Shown piece after piece: positions 1 through 9,140 of a stretch of DNA of 64,000 bases; position 1 is the first letter of the stretch; each line of letters begins with the position of its first letter. The translations under genes were made by a program, and so were the position numbers. The notes beneath the pieces were generated by a model. It made no database searches and was not told where the DNA came from. It saw only the letters and a list, made by a program, of their open reading frames with translations. The stretch is from Candidatus Hydrogenedentota bacterium (lineage in GTDB: Bacteria; Hydrogenedentota; Hydrogenedentia; Hydrogenedentales; CAITNO01). The DNA lies in contig CAITNO010000035.1 of NCBI GenBank assembly GCA_903893795.1, positions 124,001 through 188,000 on the forward strand. Reading direction: 5' to 3'.

Positions 1-2492
1 GCAATGAAGATGATGAGCGTGTTGTCGTACAGGCCGCGTTGCTTGAGCCCGTCGAAGAGCCGGGCGAGATGTATGTCGAGGTGTTCAATGTCGCTGACGT
101 AGGCGTTGCGCATCTTGTCGAGAAACTTGTCCGGGTCGGGATGTTCCATCCGCGCACGGGCATAGCCCACCCCCGGGTTCTTGTAGTCCACAAAGGGATC
201 GTGCGTGTCCATGTAATGCAGGAAAAGATAGAAGGGCGTGTCCTTGGGCCTGGCTTGTCGCGACGAAGCCGAAGGCGAAGTAGGACCGCTGTCCAACCAG
301 CGCAGCGCCTCGTCGGTGACGGTCTCGGCCGGCTGGTAGAAGTCGGTGATGCGCAGTTTGCCGCGCCGCACCTTGCCTTCCACGGTCAGAAAGACCTTGC
401 GCATCACCTGGTACATGGCCAGGCGCATGGAGGCGTCGCTGGCGCGGAAAAGCGGCTCGGGCTTGAGGTCAACGTAGTCGCTGAAGCCCCGGTCGAAGCC
501 GAAGACGGTCATAATGTTCGGATTGTTGGCAAACCCCTTGGCATAGTAGCCCCCATCGGCCAGCGTCCCGGCCAGGGTGGGCACTTCGGCGGAAAGCATG
601 CCGGTCTTCGTCGTGGCGCGGTGCGCCTCGGGATAGCGGCCGGTGAAGATGGTGCCGAAAGACGGCTTGGTCCAGGAGGCCTGGGCGAAGGCCTGGCGGA
701 AGACCACGGCATCTTTGGCAAAAGCGTCAATCGCCGGGGTCACCGCTTTGGCGTCCGGCGAATACACATGCAGATAGTCGGCGCGCAGCGCGTCGGAGGC
801 GAACAGAATGATGTTCGGTCCCGTGGCCTTGGCCTTGGGCGTGAAGGTTTTTGCCACGGCCTCCGGCTTGAGCACTTTGCCCAGCCCCGCACCGATGCCC
901 AGCATCAGTCCCCAACTGGCCACGCCCAGCACGAGCAGGGGCAATGCGCGCTGCCGCGTGAGCCCTCCGGCAATGGCGGCCTTGATGTAGGCCGAGACAA
1001 AGCAGAGCAGCGTCACCCCGCCGGCGAAGCAGACCACCATGGCCAGGTCGCGCTGGGTGAGGGGATGTCCGGCCAGCACATCGCGCTGGTAGCGGAAAAG
1101 GCCAATCACTGCCGCGCCCAGACCCACCACCACCGCCGCGGACGCGGCGAAACTGAACACCCAGCCCGCGAAGCGGTCGAGCAGCAGGAACAGGAAGACC
1201 AACCCCGCACCAATCCCAAGGCCCACCCCGGCGAAACAGAGACTGTAGGCCACCGGCCCCCACACAAAGAGTCTCGTGTCTTCAATGCCGTTCCCCAAAA
1301 GGTGGCGCAGCCACAGCGCTTCGGCCAGGGCCACGGTCATCCCGGCCAGCAGGCCGCCGAATCCGGCCGCCGCCAGTGTTGCGGAGATTTTGCGCCGGTA
1401 TTCGGCTACCTTCTCCGGTGGAAGGGCCGCGGAGGGTGGGGGAGAGGCGATTGCGGCCAGTTCGGCCGCGCCCGCCCGCGCCTTTTCACGGAAACCGCCG
1501 CCCAGCAGCAGCAGCGGAATGCTCAGCACAAACGGGATAATCTCGCCTGCCCACAGTTCCAAATGCCCGCCCAGGATGGCCGTGGCCGTGCCCGCCGTGG
1601 GTCCGAGCACGAGTCCAAAGGCAACCTCGCGCACACCCAGCCCGGAAACGGTGAACGCAAGGATCGATGCCGTGATCATGAGCGGACTGACGAAGAGTAT
1701 GTCGGCGACGGACGCATTCTGCGCCCGGATCGCCATGAAGGTGCACTGGAAGGTGGCGCAGGTGCCCAGATGCACGCCCACGCCAAAGAGCACCGCCAAC
1801 AGCAGCGACATGCGCGACCCGGCGTAGGCCGTGACCGCGTCGCCGAGCCGGTTCACAATGCGGCGCAGTTTGCCCGGCACGGGCACCACGGCCACGCAGA
1901 CCTGGATGATGCGCGGGTTGAGCAGCAGCAGCAGGCTGCCGATGACACCGCAGGCCAGCACGGCCATGATGGCCCCCAGCATGGGCACGTTGATCTTGAG
2001 ATAGCGAAATCCCAGCGGGAAGGTCACGAAGACCAGCAACGACAGGGAGATGATCGCGGTGAGCTTTTCGATGGCAATCACGGTGGCGCACTTGATGGGG
2101 TCGCGGGTGTAGCGCGACGACTCAATGAGACGCACGCCGTCGAGCCCGGTGGTGCCGGGCATGATCAGGCCGAAGGCGCGCCCCAGAAACCACTGGTAGG
2201 TCATCAGCCCAAAGGGCATGCGCAGCCCCTGGCCGCGCAGCAGCAGTTTCCACCGGGTGATGCCGCACAGGATGCCCACGCATTTCACCGCCGTGGCGCA
2301 GGCCATCCAGAAGATGAACACGCCCCAGCCCGTGCCGCTGACCTTGCGCATCTCGCGGAGCACATCCACCACGCGCACGCCGCCGAAGAGCCCCTCATCA
2401 AAACCCAGCCAGTCGGGCCGGAATATGAGGGTGAACAGTGCGCCCACCATGCCGAATTTGAAGACAAAGAAGACCAGTTTTTTCATGCTCAT
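1..2492 (-). CDS. Flippase-like (UPF0104/LPG-synthase TM) membrane domain fused to a sulfatase-superfamily domain; C-terminus outside the window
   Basis: The reading frame is open from ATG at 2492 (an alternative ATG lies two codons on, at 2486) to the left edge, giving at least 830 residues. Residues about 1-330 form a multi-helix membrane region like the lysylphosphatidylglycerol-synthase/AglD family. A further set of membrane helices follows (about 360-520). From about residue 555 an alkaline-phosphatase-superfamily domain begins with NIILFASDALRADYL, where Asp567 fits the metal-binding Asp. The nucleophile segment reads ASWTKPSFGTIFTG. The position that is Cys or Ser in formylglycine sulfatases is Thr608, as in lipoteichoic-acid-synthase or phosphoethanolamine-transferase relatives. 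A later LHYMDTHDPF motif supports the fold. I infer a membrane phosphotransferase or hydrolase acting on an envelope lipid or glycan. True sulfatase activity is unlikely. Confidence 0.8.
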   Translation of the reverse strand, partial: MSMKKLVFFVFKFGMVGALFTLIFRPDWLGFDEGLFGGVRVVDVLREMRKVSGTGWGVFIFWMACATAVKCVGILCGITRWKLLLRGQGLRMPFGLMTYQWFLGRAFGLIMPGTTGLDGVRLIESSRYTRDPIKCATVIAIEKLTAIISLSLLVFVTFPLGFRYLKINVPMLGAIMAVLACGVIGSLLLLLNPRIIQVCVAVVPVPGKLRRIVNRLGDAVTAYAGSRMSLLLAVLFGVGVHLGTCATFQCTFMAIRAQNASVADILFVSPLMITASILAFTVSGLGVREVAFGLVLGPTAGTATAILGGHLELWAGEIIPFVLSIPLLLLGGGFREKARAGAAELAAIASPPPSAALPPEKVAEYRRKISATLAAAGFGGLLAGMTVALAEALWLRHLLGNGIEDTRLFVWGPVAYSLCFAGVGLGIGAGLVFLFLLLDRFAGWVFSFAASAAVVVGLGAAVIGLFRYQRDVLAGHPLTQRDLAMVVCFAGGVTLLCFVSAYIKAAIAGGLTRQRALPLLVLGVASWGLMLGIGAGLGKVLKPEAVAKTFTPKAKATGPNIILFASDALRADYLHVYSPDAKAVTPAIDAFAKDAVVFRQAFAQASWTKPSFGTIFTGRYPEAHRATTKTGMLSAEVPTLAGTLADGGYYAKGFANNPNIMTVFGFDRGFSDYVDLKPEPLFRASDASMRLAMYQVMRKVFLTVEGKVRRGKLRITDFYQPAETVTDEALRWLDSGPTSPSASSRQARPKDTPFYLFLHYMDTHDPFVDYKNPGVGYARARMEHPDPDKFLDKMRNAYVSDIEHLDIHLARLFDGLKQRGLYDNTLIIFI

Positions 2493-2704
2493 CGCGATGC
2501 GTATTCCTGCGGGTCAAGAGGCATTCCGTGTTGTTTTCTTAAGAACTCCCAGCCCGTCCATTATACCCAAGGAGCATGTCCAAGGGGAGCTTCGGTTCTT
2601 GCCGTGTGTGTTGCAGGCGTGCCGGGCCGCTATAATCCACGCTCGCGCCGGACTGGCGACAGCGCCGTTCCAACACATTGCTTATCGAATAAGGATTGCC
2701 TGCC
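2493..2704 (+). promoter_or_regulatory. Divergent intergenic region with a candidate -10 box for the DUF1080 gene
   Basis: This gap separates the divergent fusion gene (minus) and the DUF1080 gene (plus). A perfect TATAAT lies at 2631-2636, about 70 bases before the plus-strand ATG. No good -35 at 16-18 bases is visible: TTGCAG at 2611-2616 would leave only 14 bases of spacer. Treat the -10 as tentative. Confidence 0.3.
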
Positions 2705-3787
2705 ATGTTCAATGGTCGTCTGACAGTAGTGTGCATCCTGGTGTTACTGTCGTTTTCCGCGACGGCATTTGCCGCCGACAACCCCTTCATCGGCTCTTGG
2801 GCACTAACCCCCACCACGGGCGGGGCTGGGTGGCTGGAAGTCCGGCAGGCCGAGGGCTATTTGGACGGCACGCTGTTGTGGATGGGCGGCAGCCCGGAAT
2901 CGCAGACACGGGTCTGGGTGGACGGGGACACCATTTGCGCGCTGCGCGTGTGGAATGAAGAACTCCGGGACGCCTCGGGCAAAGTGGTGCGCAGCGTGGC
3001 CCATCCGGTGTCGCTGACTGCCACGCTTGCGGGCGACACCCTGCATGGTTTCCTTTCCCAACCCTCCAATGAGGGCACCGGCGTTTGGAAGGACGAGTTT
3101 ATCGGCACGCGGACGCCGCCCCTGCCGTCCCCCCCGGACCTGTCGAAACTGCATTTCGGCGACCCTGTTGCACTCATCAACGGGAAGGATCTGGTGGGCT
3201 GGGCCGTGATTGGCGGCGCGCACTGGTCCACGCTGGGGCTGAAAACGCCTGAAGGCGGCGCCGCGCAGGGCTGGGTGCCCATGGATGAAAGCGTGGCCAA
3301 CGGCTGGACGGTGCATGACGGCGTGTTGGCCAACGACCCCGCGCAAAAGGAGGGCCAGGCCTGGCAACGCTACGGCAACCTGCAAACCATGGCCAATTTC
3401 GAGGACTTCAACCTCACCACAGAGGTGAACGTGCCGCCCAACGGTAACAGCGGCATTTATCTGCGGGGAATCTACGAGATACAGGTGATAGACAGTTACG
3501 GCAAGCCGCTCGACTGCCACAACATGGGCGCCGTATACGGGCGCGTCACGCCGACGCTCTCCGCGGAGAAGCCCGCCGGTGAATGGCAGACTTTGGATAT
3601 CACCCTGGTGGACCGCCATGCGACAGTGAAACTCAACGGTCAAACCATCATCGACAACCAGCCCATCGCCGGATGCACCGGCGGCGCGCTCTGGTCCGAC
3701 CAGATGCGGCCCGGTCCCATCTACCTGCAGGGCGACCACACGGCGGTCCAATACCGAAACATGGTGCTGCGGCCCGTGGTCAAATAG
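2705..3787 (+). CDS. Secreted DUF1080 (3-keto-disaccharide hydrolase family) protein
   Basis: The start is ATG at 2705, nine bases after AAGGA (2691-2695). An in-frame TTG at 2696 is less likely because it sits on the Shine-Dalgarno site. The product is 360 residues with a clear signal peptide (MFNGRLTVVCILVLLSFSA, cleavage near AFA-AD). After an N-terminal beta-rich segment of about 120 residues comes a DUF1080 domain. It starts at LINGKDLVGW and contains NSGIYLRGIYEIQVIDSYG and CHNMGAVYG, both typical of PF06439. Members of this family adopt a concanavalin-like jelly roll; some hydrolyse 3-keto-glycosides and many are uncharacterised. The protein is probably periplasmic or extracellular and acts on a glycan. 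A second DUF1080 domain in this window is fused to an SGNH hydrolase (54869-56185). Confidence 0.85.
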   Translation: MFNGRLTVVCILVLLSFSATAFAADNPFIGSWALTPTTGGAGWLEVRQAEGYLDGTLLWMGGSPESQTRVWVDGDTICALRVWNEELRDASGKVVRSVAHPVSLTATLAGDTLHGFLSQPSNEGTGVWKDEFIGTRTPPLPSPPDLSKLHFGDPVALINGKDLVGWAVIGGAHWSTLGLKTPEGGAAQGWVPMDESVANGWTVHDGVLANDPAQKEGQAWQRYGNLQTMANFEDFNLTTEVNVPPNGNSGIYLRGIYEIQVIDSYGKPLDCHNMGAVYGRVTPTLSAEKPAGEWQTLDITLVDRHATVKLNGQTIIDNQPIAGCTGGALWSDQMRPGPIYLQGDHTAVQYRNMVLRPVVK

Positions 3788-4191
3788 GCGCAACGATTCA
3801 CCCAATTCCCTGGGCAGTTTTCCCAGTATAGTGAGCAATAGCTCCGAGCCCCGGTGGCGGTCGTTTTTCGTGCCCACTTGCCCATTCTCGCGCCGACACA
3901 TGCCTTCTCAAGTTTGGGCATAAAGGCCCTCCTTGCCGCCGCACAACGGCATTTAACCGCCACCATCGCAGGATCGGACCGGCAATTTTCTGAACTGCTG
4001 CTTTGTTCATTGCGCGGAAGGGAATTTCCGAATGCGCGGGGCACGTTCATATGGCTGAGGAAAACCCGCCATTGGCCAGAACAGTAGCGTACTTTTCCCC
4101 GATATCCTCTCATGACAGGGTCTTCTTTCCCTGATGCGAAAGTCACATTTAGCTGGTACTCTTAAGAATTACTCTTGAAAGGAGACGGGCA
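3788..4191. other. Intergenic gap before the WD40 array; no gene seen
   Basis: Short open frames on both strands lack family resemblance and convincing ribosome binding sites. A weak CTGGG/CCCAG hairpin lies near 3810-3828. The last 20 bases carry a strong AAAGGAG ribosome binding site for the WD40 gene at 4192. No recognisable promoter boxes were found. Confidence 0.4.
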
Positions 4192-5709
4192 ATGAAACAC
4201 ACTTGTACTGGGAGAATTGTATTTGGAATGGCGATGACAGCGCTTTTGCTGGCTGCTGTGACCGCAGGGGCAACATCCACTGTGCTCACGGGGCACGCAG
4301 GGGCGGTGCACTCCGTGACGTTTAGTCCGGACGGCACGAAAGCGCTCACCGGTTCCTTTGACTACACGGCAAAACTGTGGGACACTTCCACGGGAGCACA
4401 CATCCGCACCTTCACCGGACACACGGACGGCGTGTACTCGGCGGTGTTTTCCCCGGACGGCACGAAAGTGCTCACGGGATCGGCAGACCATACGGCGAAG
4501 CTCTGGAACGCAAACACGGGCGTCGCCCTTCACACCTTCACCGGGCACACAAACTCGGTGACATCCGTGGCGTTCTCTCCCGATGGAACCCAATTGGTCA
4601 CCGGTTCCTTCGACGCGACGGTGAAACAGTGGAACGCCTCCACTTACGCGCTCCTCCGCACCCTGACCCCCCACACGGGTTACCAAGTTCGTTCGGTGGC
4701 GTTTTCGCCGGACGGAACCCAGATACTCACCGGTGATGGGGACAGTACGGCGAAACTGTGGAACACCTCCACGGGTGCGCTCAACAACACCTTCACCGTG
4801 TCCGCGGGCGCCATAATGTCTGCGGTGTTTTCGCCGGACGGGACCAAGGTGGTCACTGCGGACTATCACGGCGATGCAAATCTGTGGAACGCAGCGACGG
4901 GGGCGAATCTTGGAGCCTTTTTTGCGGACACAGGCGGACTCTTTTCCGCCTTAATCTCCCCCAACGGCACCAAACTGCTTACCGGCGGCTTGCAGGGGGT
5001 GGCAATACTGTGGGACTTGGCGACGGGCAACGTTGATCAAACATACACGGCCCACACGGACTGGGTGAACTCCGTGGCCTTTTCGCCGTCGGGCAACAGG
5101 CTGCTCACCGGATCCAGCGACGGCACGGCGAGACTGGAAACCTTTCCCATGTCCGGCACCATCGCCATCAACAACAACTTGTCCACAACGAACAATACCA
5201 ATGCAGCGCTGGCATTGTCCTGGCTGGGAGGCGAGGGAACCGGGGTGGTCCAGATGCGTTTCAGTGATGACGGCTCGCACTGGACTGCCTGGGAACCGGT
5301 GGCGGCCATCCGCCCCTACACCCTGCCTGCGGGGGACGGCTATAAGACGGTGCGGGTCCAGTTCCTGGACAAGCTGAACAACAAGTCTGCCGTGTACAGC
5401 GATTTCATCCGGCTCGACACCGTGGCACCCACAGGTTCGATAATTATCAACGCCGGCGCGCTGAGCACGGCCAGCCAGACGGTCACCCTTGGACTGACCT
5501 ACTCCGACGGGGCAGGAACCGGTGTTGTGCGTATGCGCTTCAGCGATGACGGTGCCCATTGGACCGCCTGGGAATATCCCAAGGCCAGTCGCTCCTACAA
5601 GCTGCCGTTGGGGAACGGCTACCACACGGTGCGCGTGCAGTACCTCGATGCGGCGGGCAATTACTCCCCAGTGTACAGCGACTACATCAAGCTGCAGTTG
5701 CCCCTATAA
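4192..5709 (+). CDS. Secreted seven-unit WD40 protein with two Ig-like modules (array copy 1)
   Basis: ATG at 4192 follows a strong AAAGGAG. The product is 505 residues: a signal peptide (about 1-27, ending VTAGA), then seven WD40 units of about 42 residues with the signature VAFSPDGTKVLTGS...TAKLWD. The seventh unit ends TARLETFP and lacks the Trp-Asp. Residues about 325-505 hold two Ig-like modules (GTGVVRMRFSDDG...YTLPAGDGYKTVRVQFLD, and a copy with YKLPLGNGYHTVRVQYLD). Modules of this kind occur in many extracellular bacterial proteins. The seven units should form one propeller closed by the strand after the signal peptide (TVLTGH). I infer an exported binding or scaffold protein. No enzyme motif or membrane anchor is visible, so its partner cannot be named. 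Confidence 0.9.
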   Translation: MKHTCTGRIVFGMAMTALLLAAVTAGATSTVLTGHAGAVHSVTFSPDGTKALTGSFDYTAKLWDTSTGAHIRTFTGHTDGVYSAVFSPDGTKVLTGSADHTAKLWNANTGVALHTFTGHTNSVTSVAFSPDGTQLVTGSFDATVKQWNASTYALLRTLTPHTGYQVRSVAFSPDGTQILTGDGDSTAKLWNTSTGALNNTFTVSAGAIMSAVFSPDGTKVVTADYHGDANLWNAATGANLGAFFADTGGLFSALISPNGTKLLTGGLQGVAILWDLATGNVDQTYTAHTDWVNSVAFSPSGNRLLTGSSDGTARLETFPMSGTIAINNNLSTTNNTNAALALSWLGGEGTGVVQMRFSDDGSHWTAWEPVAAIRPYTLPAGDGYKTVRVQFLDKLNNKSAVYSDFIRLDTVAPTGSIIINAGALSTASQTVTLGLTYSDGAGTGVVRMRFSDDGAHWTAWEYPKASRSYKLPLGNGYHTVRVQYLDAAGNYSPVYSDYIKLQLPL

Positions 5710-5855
5710 AGGCCCGCAATTTCAGTTCCAAATAACATACCGGAGCGGGCCCGGTCACCGGTGGTGGGCGGGCAGCGAGGCGGCATGGTGACGTCATCCG
5801 GGGCGCGGGGTTGAAAAGCAACCCGGTGCCCCGCCACAAAAGCTGGAGATGCGAC

Positions 5856-7370
5856 ATGTTGCAGACAGGTCTTGGAATCAGGTCCATCACAATGATGGCG
5901 GTGGCGCTGCTGCTTGCGGCCATGACCGCCGACGCGGCCGTCACCGTATTTACCGGACACCTGTCCCGGGTGAACGCCGCGGCGTTTTCCCCGGACGGGA
6001 CCCAGGTGCTCACGGGGTCGGGTGACAAGACGGCCAAACTGTGGGACGCGTTCACAGGTGCCGAAATTCGCACCTTTACCGGGCACTCATCCGAGGTGAA
6101 CTCGGTTGCCTTTTCCCCGGACGGCACCCGGGTGCTCACCGGATCGACCGACTACAGCGCCAAACTCTGGAATGCGGCATCGGGTGCCTTTGTCCGCACC
6201 TACTCGGGACACACGGACACCGTGCGCTCCGTGGCCTTCTCCCCGGACGGGACTCAGGTGCTCACCGGGTCAAACGACCTCAGCGCCAAGCTGTGGAACA
6301 TGTCCACGGGCGCCCTCGTTCACACCTTTACCGGCCACCTCAGCGGCGTGTACGCCGTTGCCTTTTCCCCCGACGGGACGCAGGTGCTCACCGGGTCGGG
6401 GGATCAAACGGCGCAAATTTGGAACGCGTCCACGGGTGTGAAGGGCATGGCCTTTGGAAAGCACGGGGCTGCGGTGAACTCCGTTGCCTTTTCCCCGGAC
6501 GGGACCAAGGTGCTCACCGGATTGAGTGACAACACGGCGATACTGTGGAACGCCTCCACAGGCGCGCTCATCCGCACTTTCACGGGGCATACTGGAGCGG
6601 TGAACTCCGCGGTGTTTTCCCCGGACGGGAGCAAGGTGTTCACCGGATCGCTGGACTACACGGCGAAACTGTGGAACAGCGCCACGGGCGCGCTCCTGCA
6701 AACCCTCGCCGGCCACACGTACTATGTCCGGTCCGCCGCCTTTTCCCCGGACGGGGCGGCGGTGCTCACCGGTTCTTGGGACAACACGGCACGGCTGGAA
6801 ACCCTCCCCGTACCCAAAGGCACCATCCTGATCGATAACAACCACACGGCCACCAACAACACCGCGGCGACACTGGGACTGACTTGGTCCGGGGGGTGGG
6901 GCACCGGGGTGGCCCGGATGCGCTTCAGCGACGACGGCGCGCACTGGACCGCGTGGGAGCCGCTGCTGGCCACCCGCGCCTACACGCTGCCGGCCGGCGA
7001 CGGGTACAAGACGGTACGGGTCCAGTTTCTTGACCAACTGAACAACACTTCCGCGGTCTTCAGCGACTACATCCGCCTGGACACCGTTGCACCCACGGGT
7101 TCGATCATTATCAACGCCGGTGCGCTGAGCACGGCCAGCCAGACGGTCACCCTCGGGCTGACCTACACCGACGGGGCGGGAACGGGTGTCGCACGCATGC
7201 GCTTCAGCGACGACGGCGCGCACTGGACCGCCTGGGAATATCCCAAGGCCAGCAAGAGCTACAAACTGCCCCTGCCGAACGGCTATCACACGGTGCGCGT
7301 GCAGTATCTCGATGCGGCCGGCAATTATTCTGCGACCTACAGCGATTACATCAAACTCGCGATGCCATGA
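5856..7370 (+). CDS. Secreted seven-unit WD40 protein with two Ig-like modules (array copy 2)
   Basis: I chose ATG 5856 rather than the upstream in-frame ATG at 5811. GGAG lies eight bases before it, and the protein then begins directly with a signal peptide (MLQTGLGIRSITMMAVALLL, cleavage near ADA-A). The product is 504 residues with seven WD40 units, most carrying VAFSPDGTQVLTGS. The seventh ends TARLETLPV without the usual Trp-Asp. Two Ig-like modules follow, beginning near GTILIDNN and TVAPTGSIIIN. Copies 1 and 2 are the closest pair in their Ig-like part at DNA level. The frame is intact with no premature stop, which argues that the copies are maintained. The role is inferred as extracytoplasmic binding. 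Confidence 0.9.
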   Translation: MLQTGLGIRSITMMAVALLLAAMTADAAVTVFTGHLSRVNAAAFSPDGTQVLTGSGDKTAKLWDAFTGAEIRTFTGHSSEVNSVAFSPDGTRVLTGSTDYSAKLWNAASGAFVRTYSGHTDTVRSVAFSPDGTQVLTGSNDLSAKLWNMSTGALVHTFTGHLSGVYAVAFSPDGTQVLTGSGDQTAQIWNASTGVKGMAFGKHGAAVNSVAFSPDGTKVLTGLSDNTAILWNASTGALIRTFTGHTGAVNSAVFSPDGSKVFTGSLDYTAKLWNSATGALLQTLAGHTYYVRSAAFSPDGAAVLTGSWDNTARLETLPVPKGTILIDNNHTATNNTAATLGLTWSGGWGTGVARMRFSDDGAHWTAWEPLLATRAYTLPAGDGYKTVRVQFLDQLNNTSAVFSDYIRLDTVAPTGSIIINAGALSTASQTVTLGLTYTDGAGTGVARMRFSDDGAHWTAWEYPKASKSYKLPLPNGYHTVRVQYLDAAGNYSATYSDYIKLAMP

Positions 7371-7513
7371 ACGCCGAATTTCTTTTCCTGAGACGCGTGC
7401 GTGCACCCCGGAGACCGGAGGCTGCACAGGAAGTGAATTGACAGGGTGAAGTGAGCCAAAGCACCAGGTCGTGGACAGCCTGATGCTTAACCACTATAAA
7501 CGGGAGATGTGAG

Positions 7514-9028
7514 ATGCTGAAGACACCTTTGGGGAGTTTGGTCATCGGAATGGCCGCGGCACTGTGTGCGGTTGCAACTGCCGGTGCGGACGTCACCTTC
7601 ACCGGGCACACCGACAACGTGGTCGCCGTGGCTTTTTCGCCCGACGGATTGAAGGTGCTGACCGGTTCCAAGGACAAGCTGGCGAAACTCTGGAACCCCG
7701 AAACCGGGGCGGAGGCGCTCACCTTCACCGGACATTCGGACTGGGTGAACTCCGTGGCGTTTTCCCCCGACGGCACCCAGGTTCTGACTGGGTCGGGCGA
7801 CAGCACGGCGAAACTGTGGCCCGTTTACGGCGGAGCGGCGACCAAGACCTTTAGCGGGCACATCTACGGCGTTTACTCCGTGGCCTTTTCGCCCGACGGC
7901 ACCAAAGTGCTCACCGGGGCGGGCGACGGCACCGCGAAACTTTGGGACGCCGCCACGGGCGACAACCTCAAAACCTTCACAGGGCACACGGACGAAATTC
8001 ACGGCGTGGCCTATTCGCCCGACGGAACCCAGGTGCTCACCGCTTCCCATGACAAGACCGCCAAACTTTGGGACGTTGCCACGGGTCTTGTGGTGCGGAC
8101 CTTTACGGGGCACACGGACTATGTGCTGGCGGTCGCCTTTTCCCCGGACGGGACGAAGGTGCTGACCGGTTCGACGGACCATACCGCTAAACTTTGGAAC
8201 AGGTCCACGGGTGCCCTCATCCGCACCCTGACCGGACACGCCAACGAGGTGCCTTCGGTCGCATTTTCCGCGGATGGGGCAAGGATGCTCACCTCGGGCG
8301 GCTATTTCGACGACTCGGTGAAACTTTGGACTGTGTCCACGGGCGCGCTTATTGGAACGCTGACCGGGCACTCCACGGGAGTGTGGTCCGCGGTCTTTTC
8401 ACCCGACGGCACCCAAGTTCTCTCGGGGGGGGGCGACAAGAAGGCAATGCTGCAAACCATACCGCCGTCCGCAACGGGCACCATTGTGATCAACAACAAC
8501 CTTTCGGCGACGCCCAGCCCGCAGGTCACGCTGGCGCTGACCTGGTCGGGCGGTTGGGGCACCGGCGTGGTCCGCATGCGTTTCAGCGACAACGGTTCCA
8601 CCTGGACGGCATGGGAACCCCTGCTGTCCACCCGCCCCTACACGCTGCCCACCGGTGACGGCTACAAGACGGTCCGGGTCCAATTCCGGGATTCCGATGG
8701 AAACAATTCGGCCGTGTTCAGCGATTACATAATGCTGGATACGACGCTCCCCACCGGCGGCATCATCATCAACGGCGGCGCGCTGAGCACGCCGGTCCAG
8801 TTGGTCTCGCTGGGGTTGAACTGGGCGGACGGTGCAGGGTCGGGTGCCGCACGTATGCGCTTCAGCGACAATGGCGCCACCTGGACGCCCTGGGAAACGC
8901 TTAAGGCCACCCGTGCCTACACGCTGCCGCTGCCCAATGGGTATCACACCGTGCGGGTGCAGTTCCGTGATGGCGCGGGCAACGTCTCGGCCGCGTACAA
9001 CGATTATATCAAACTGGCGATGCCGTGA
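7514..9028 (+). CDS. Secreted seven-unit WD40 protein with two Ig-like modules (array copy 3)
   Basis: ATG 7514 is preceded by GGGAG about eight bases upstream. An out-of-frame ATG also lies within the binding-site region at 7507. The product is 504 residues: signal peptide (MLKTPLGSLVIGMAAALCAV, cleavage near AGA-D), seven WD40 units, two Ig-like modules. Unit 6 has a small insertion (SGGYFDDSVKLW), and unit 7 ends KKAMLQTIPP in place of the Trp-Asp end. The Ig-like modules have diverged (MRFSDNGSTWTAWEP, MRFSDNGATWTPWET) from those of copies 1 and 2, closer to copy 4. The function is not recognisable beyond an exported propeller scaffold. Confidence 0.9.
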   Translation: MLKTPLGSLVIGMAAALCAVATAGADVTFTGHTDNVVAVAFSPDGLKVLTGSKDKLAKLWNPETGAEALTFTGHSDWVNSVAFSPDGTQVLTGSGDSTAKLWPVYGGAATKTFSGHIYGVYSVAFSPDGTKVLTGAGDGTAKLWDAATGDNLKTFTGHTDEIHGVAYSPDGTQVLTASHDKTAKLWDVATGLVVRTFTGHTDYVLAVAFSPDGTKVLTGSTDHTAKLWNRSTGALIRTLTGHANEVPSVAFSADGARMLTSGGYFDDSVKLWTVSTGALIGTLTGHSTGVWSAVFSPDGTQVLSGGGDKKAMLQTIPPSATGTIVINNNLSATPSPQVTLALTWSGGWGTGVVRMRFSDNGSTWTAWEPLLSTRPYTLPTGDGYKTVRVQFRDSDGNNSAVFSDYIMLDTTLPTGGIIINGGALSTPVQLVSLGLNWADGAGSGAARMRFSDNGATWTPWETLKATRAYTLPLPNGYHTVRVQFRDGAGNVSAAYNDYIKLAMP

Positions 9029-9140
9029 ACAGAAAGAGTCTCTCCAAATGCAGTGAGTCCGGGCCACTGGGAAACGCCTGGGCTAGTGCGGTGTGGGCAA
9101 AATGGAGTCCGATACTTCCGGGCAGAAAGGGAAACAGGCC

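Noticed and set aside
2611..2636. TTGCAG plus TATAAT as a full promoter, and a similar TTGCAG/TATAAA near 26937-26962
   Set aside because: Both have only 14 bases between boxes, too short for a normal sigma-70 promoter; kept only as tentative -10 boxes.
39..2723. Long plus-strand open frame opposite the fusion gene
   Set aside because: It is a low-complexity His/Gln/Gly/Arg-rich translation typical of the complement of a GC-rich gene; the minus strand reads as a coherent membrane-phosphatase protein.
3854..4087. Small plus-strand gene before the WD40 array
   Set aside because: No ribosome binding site, no recognisable domain, and overlapping frames of similar length on the other strand.
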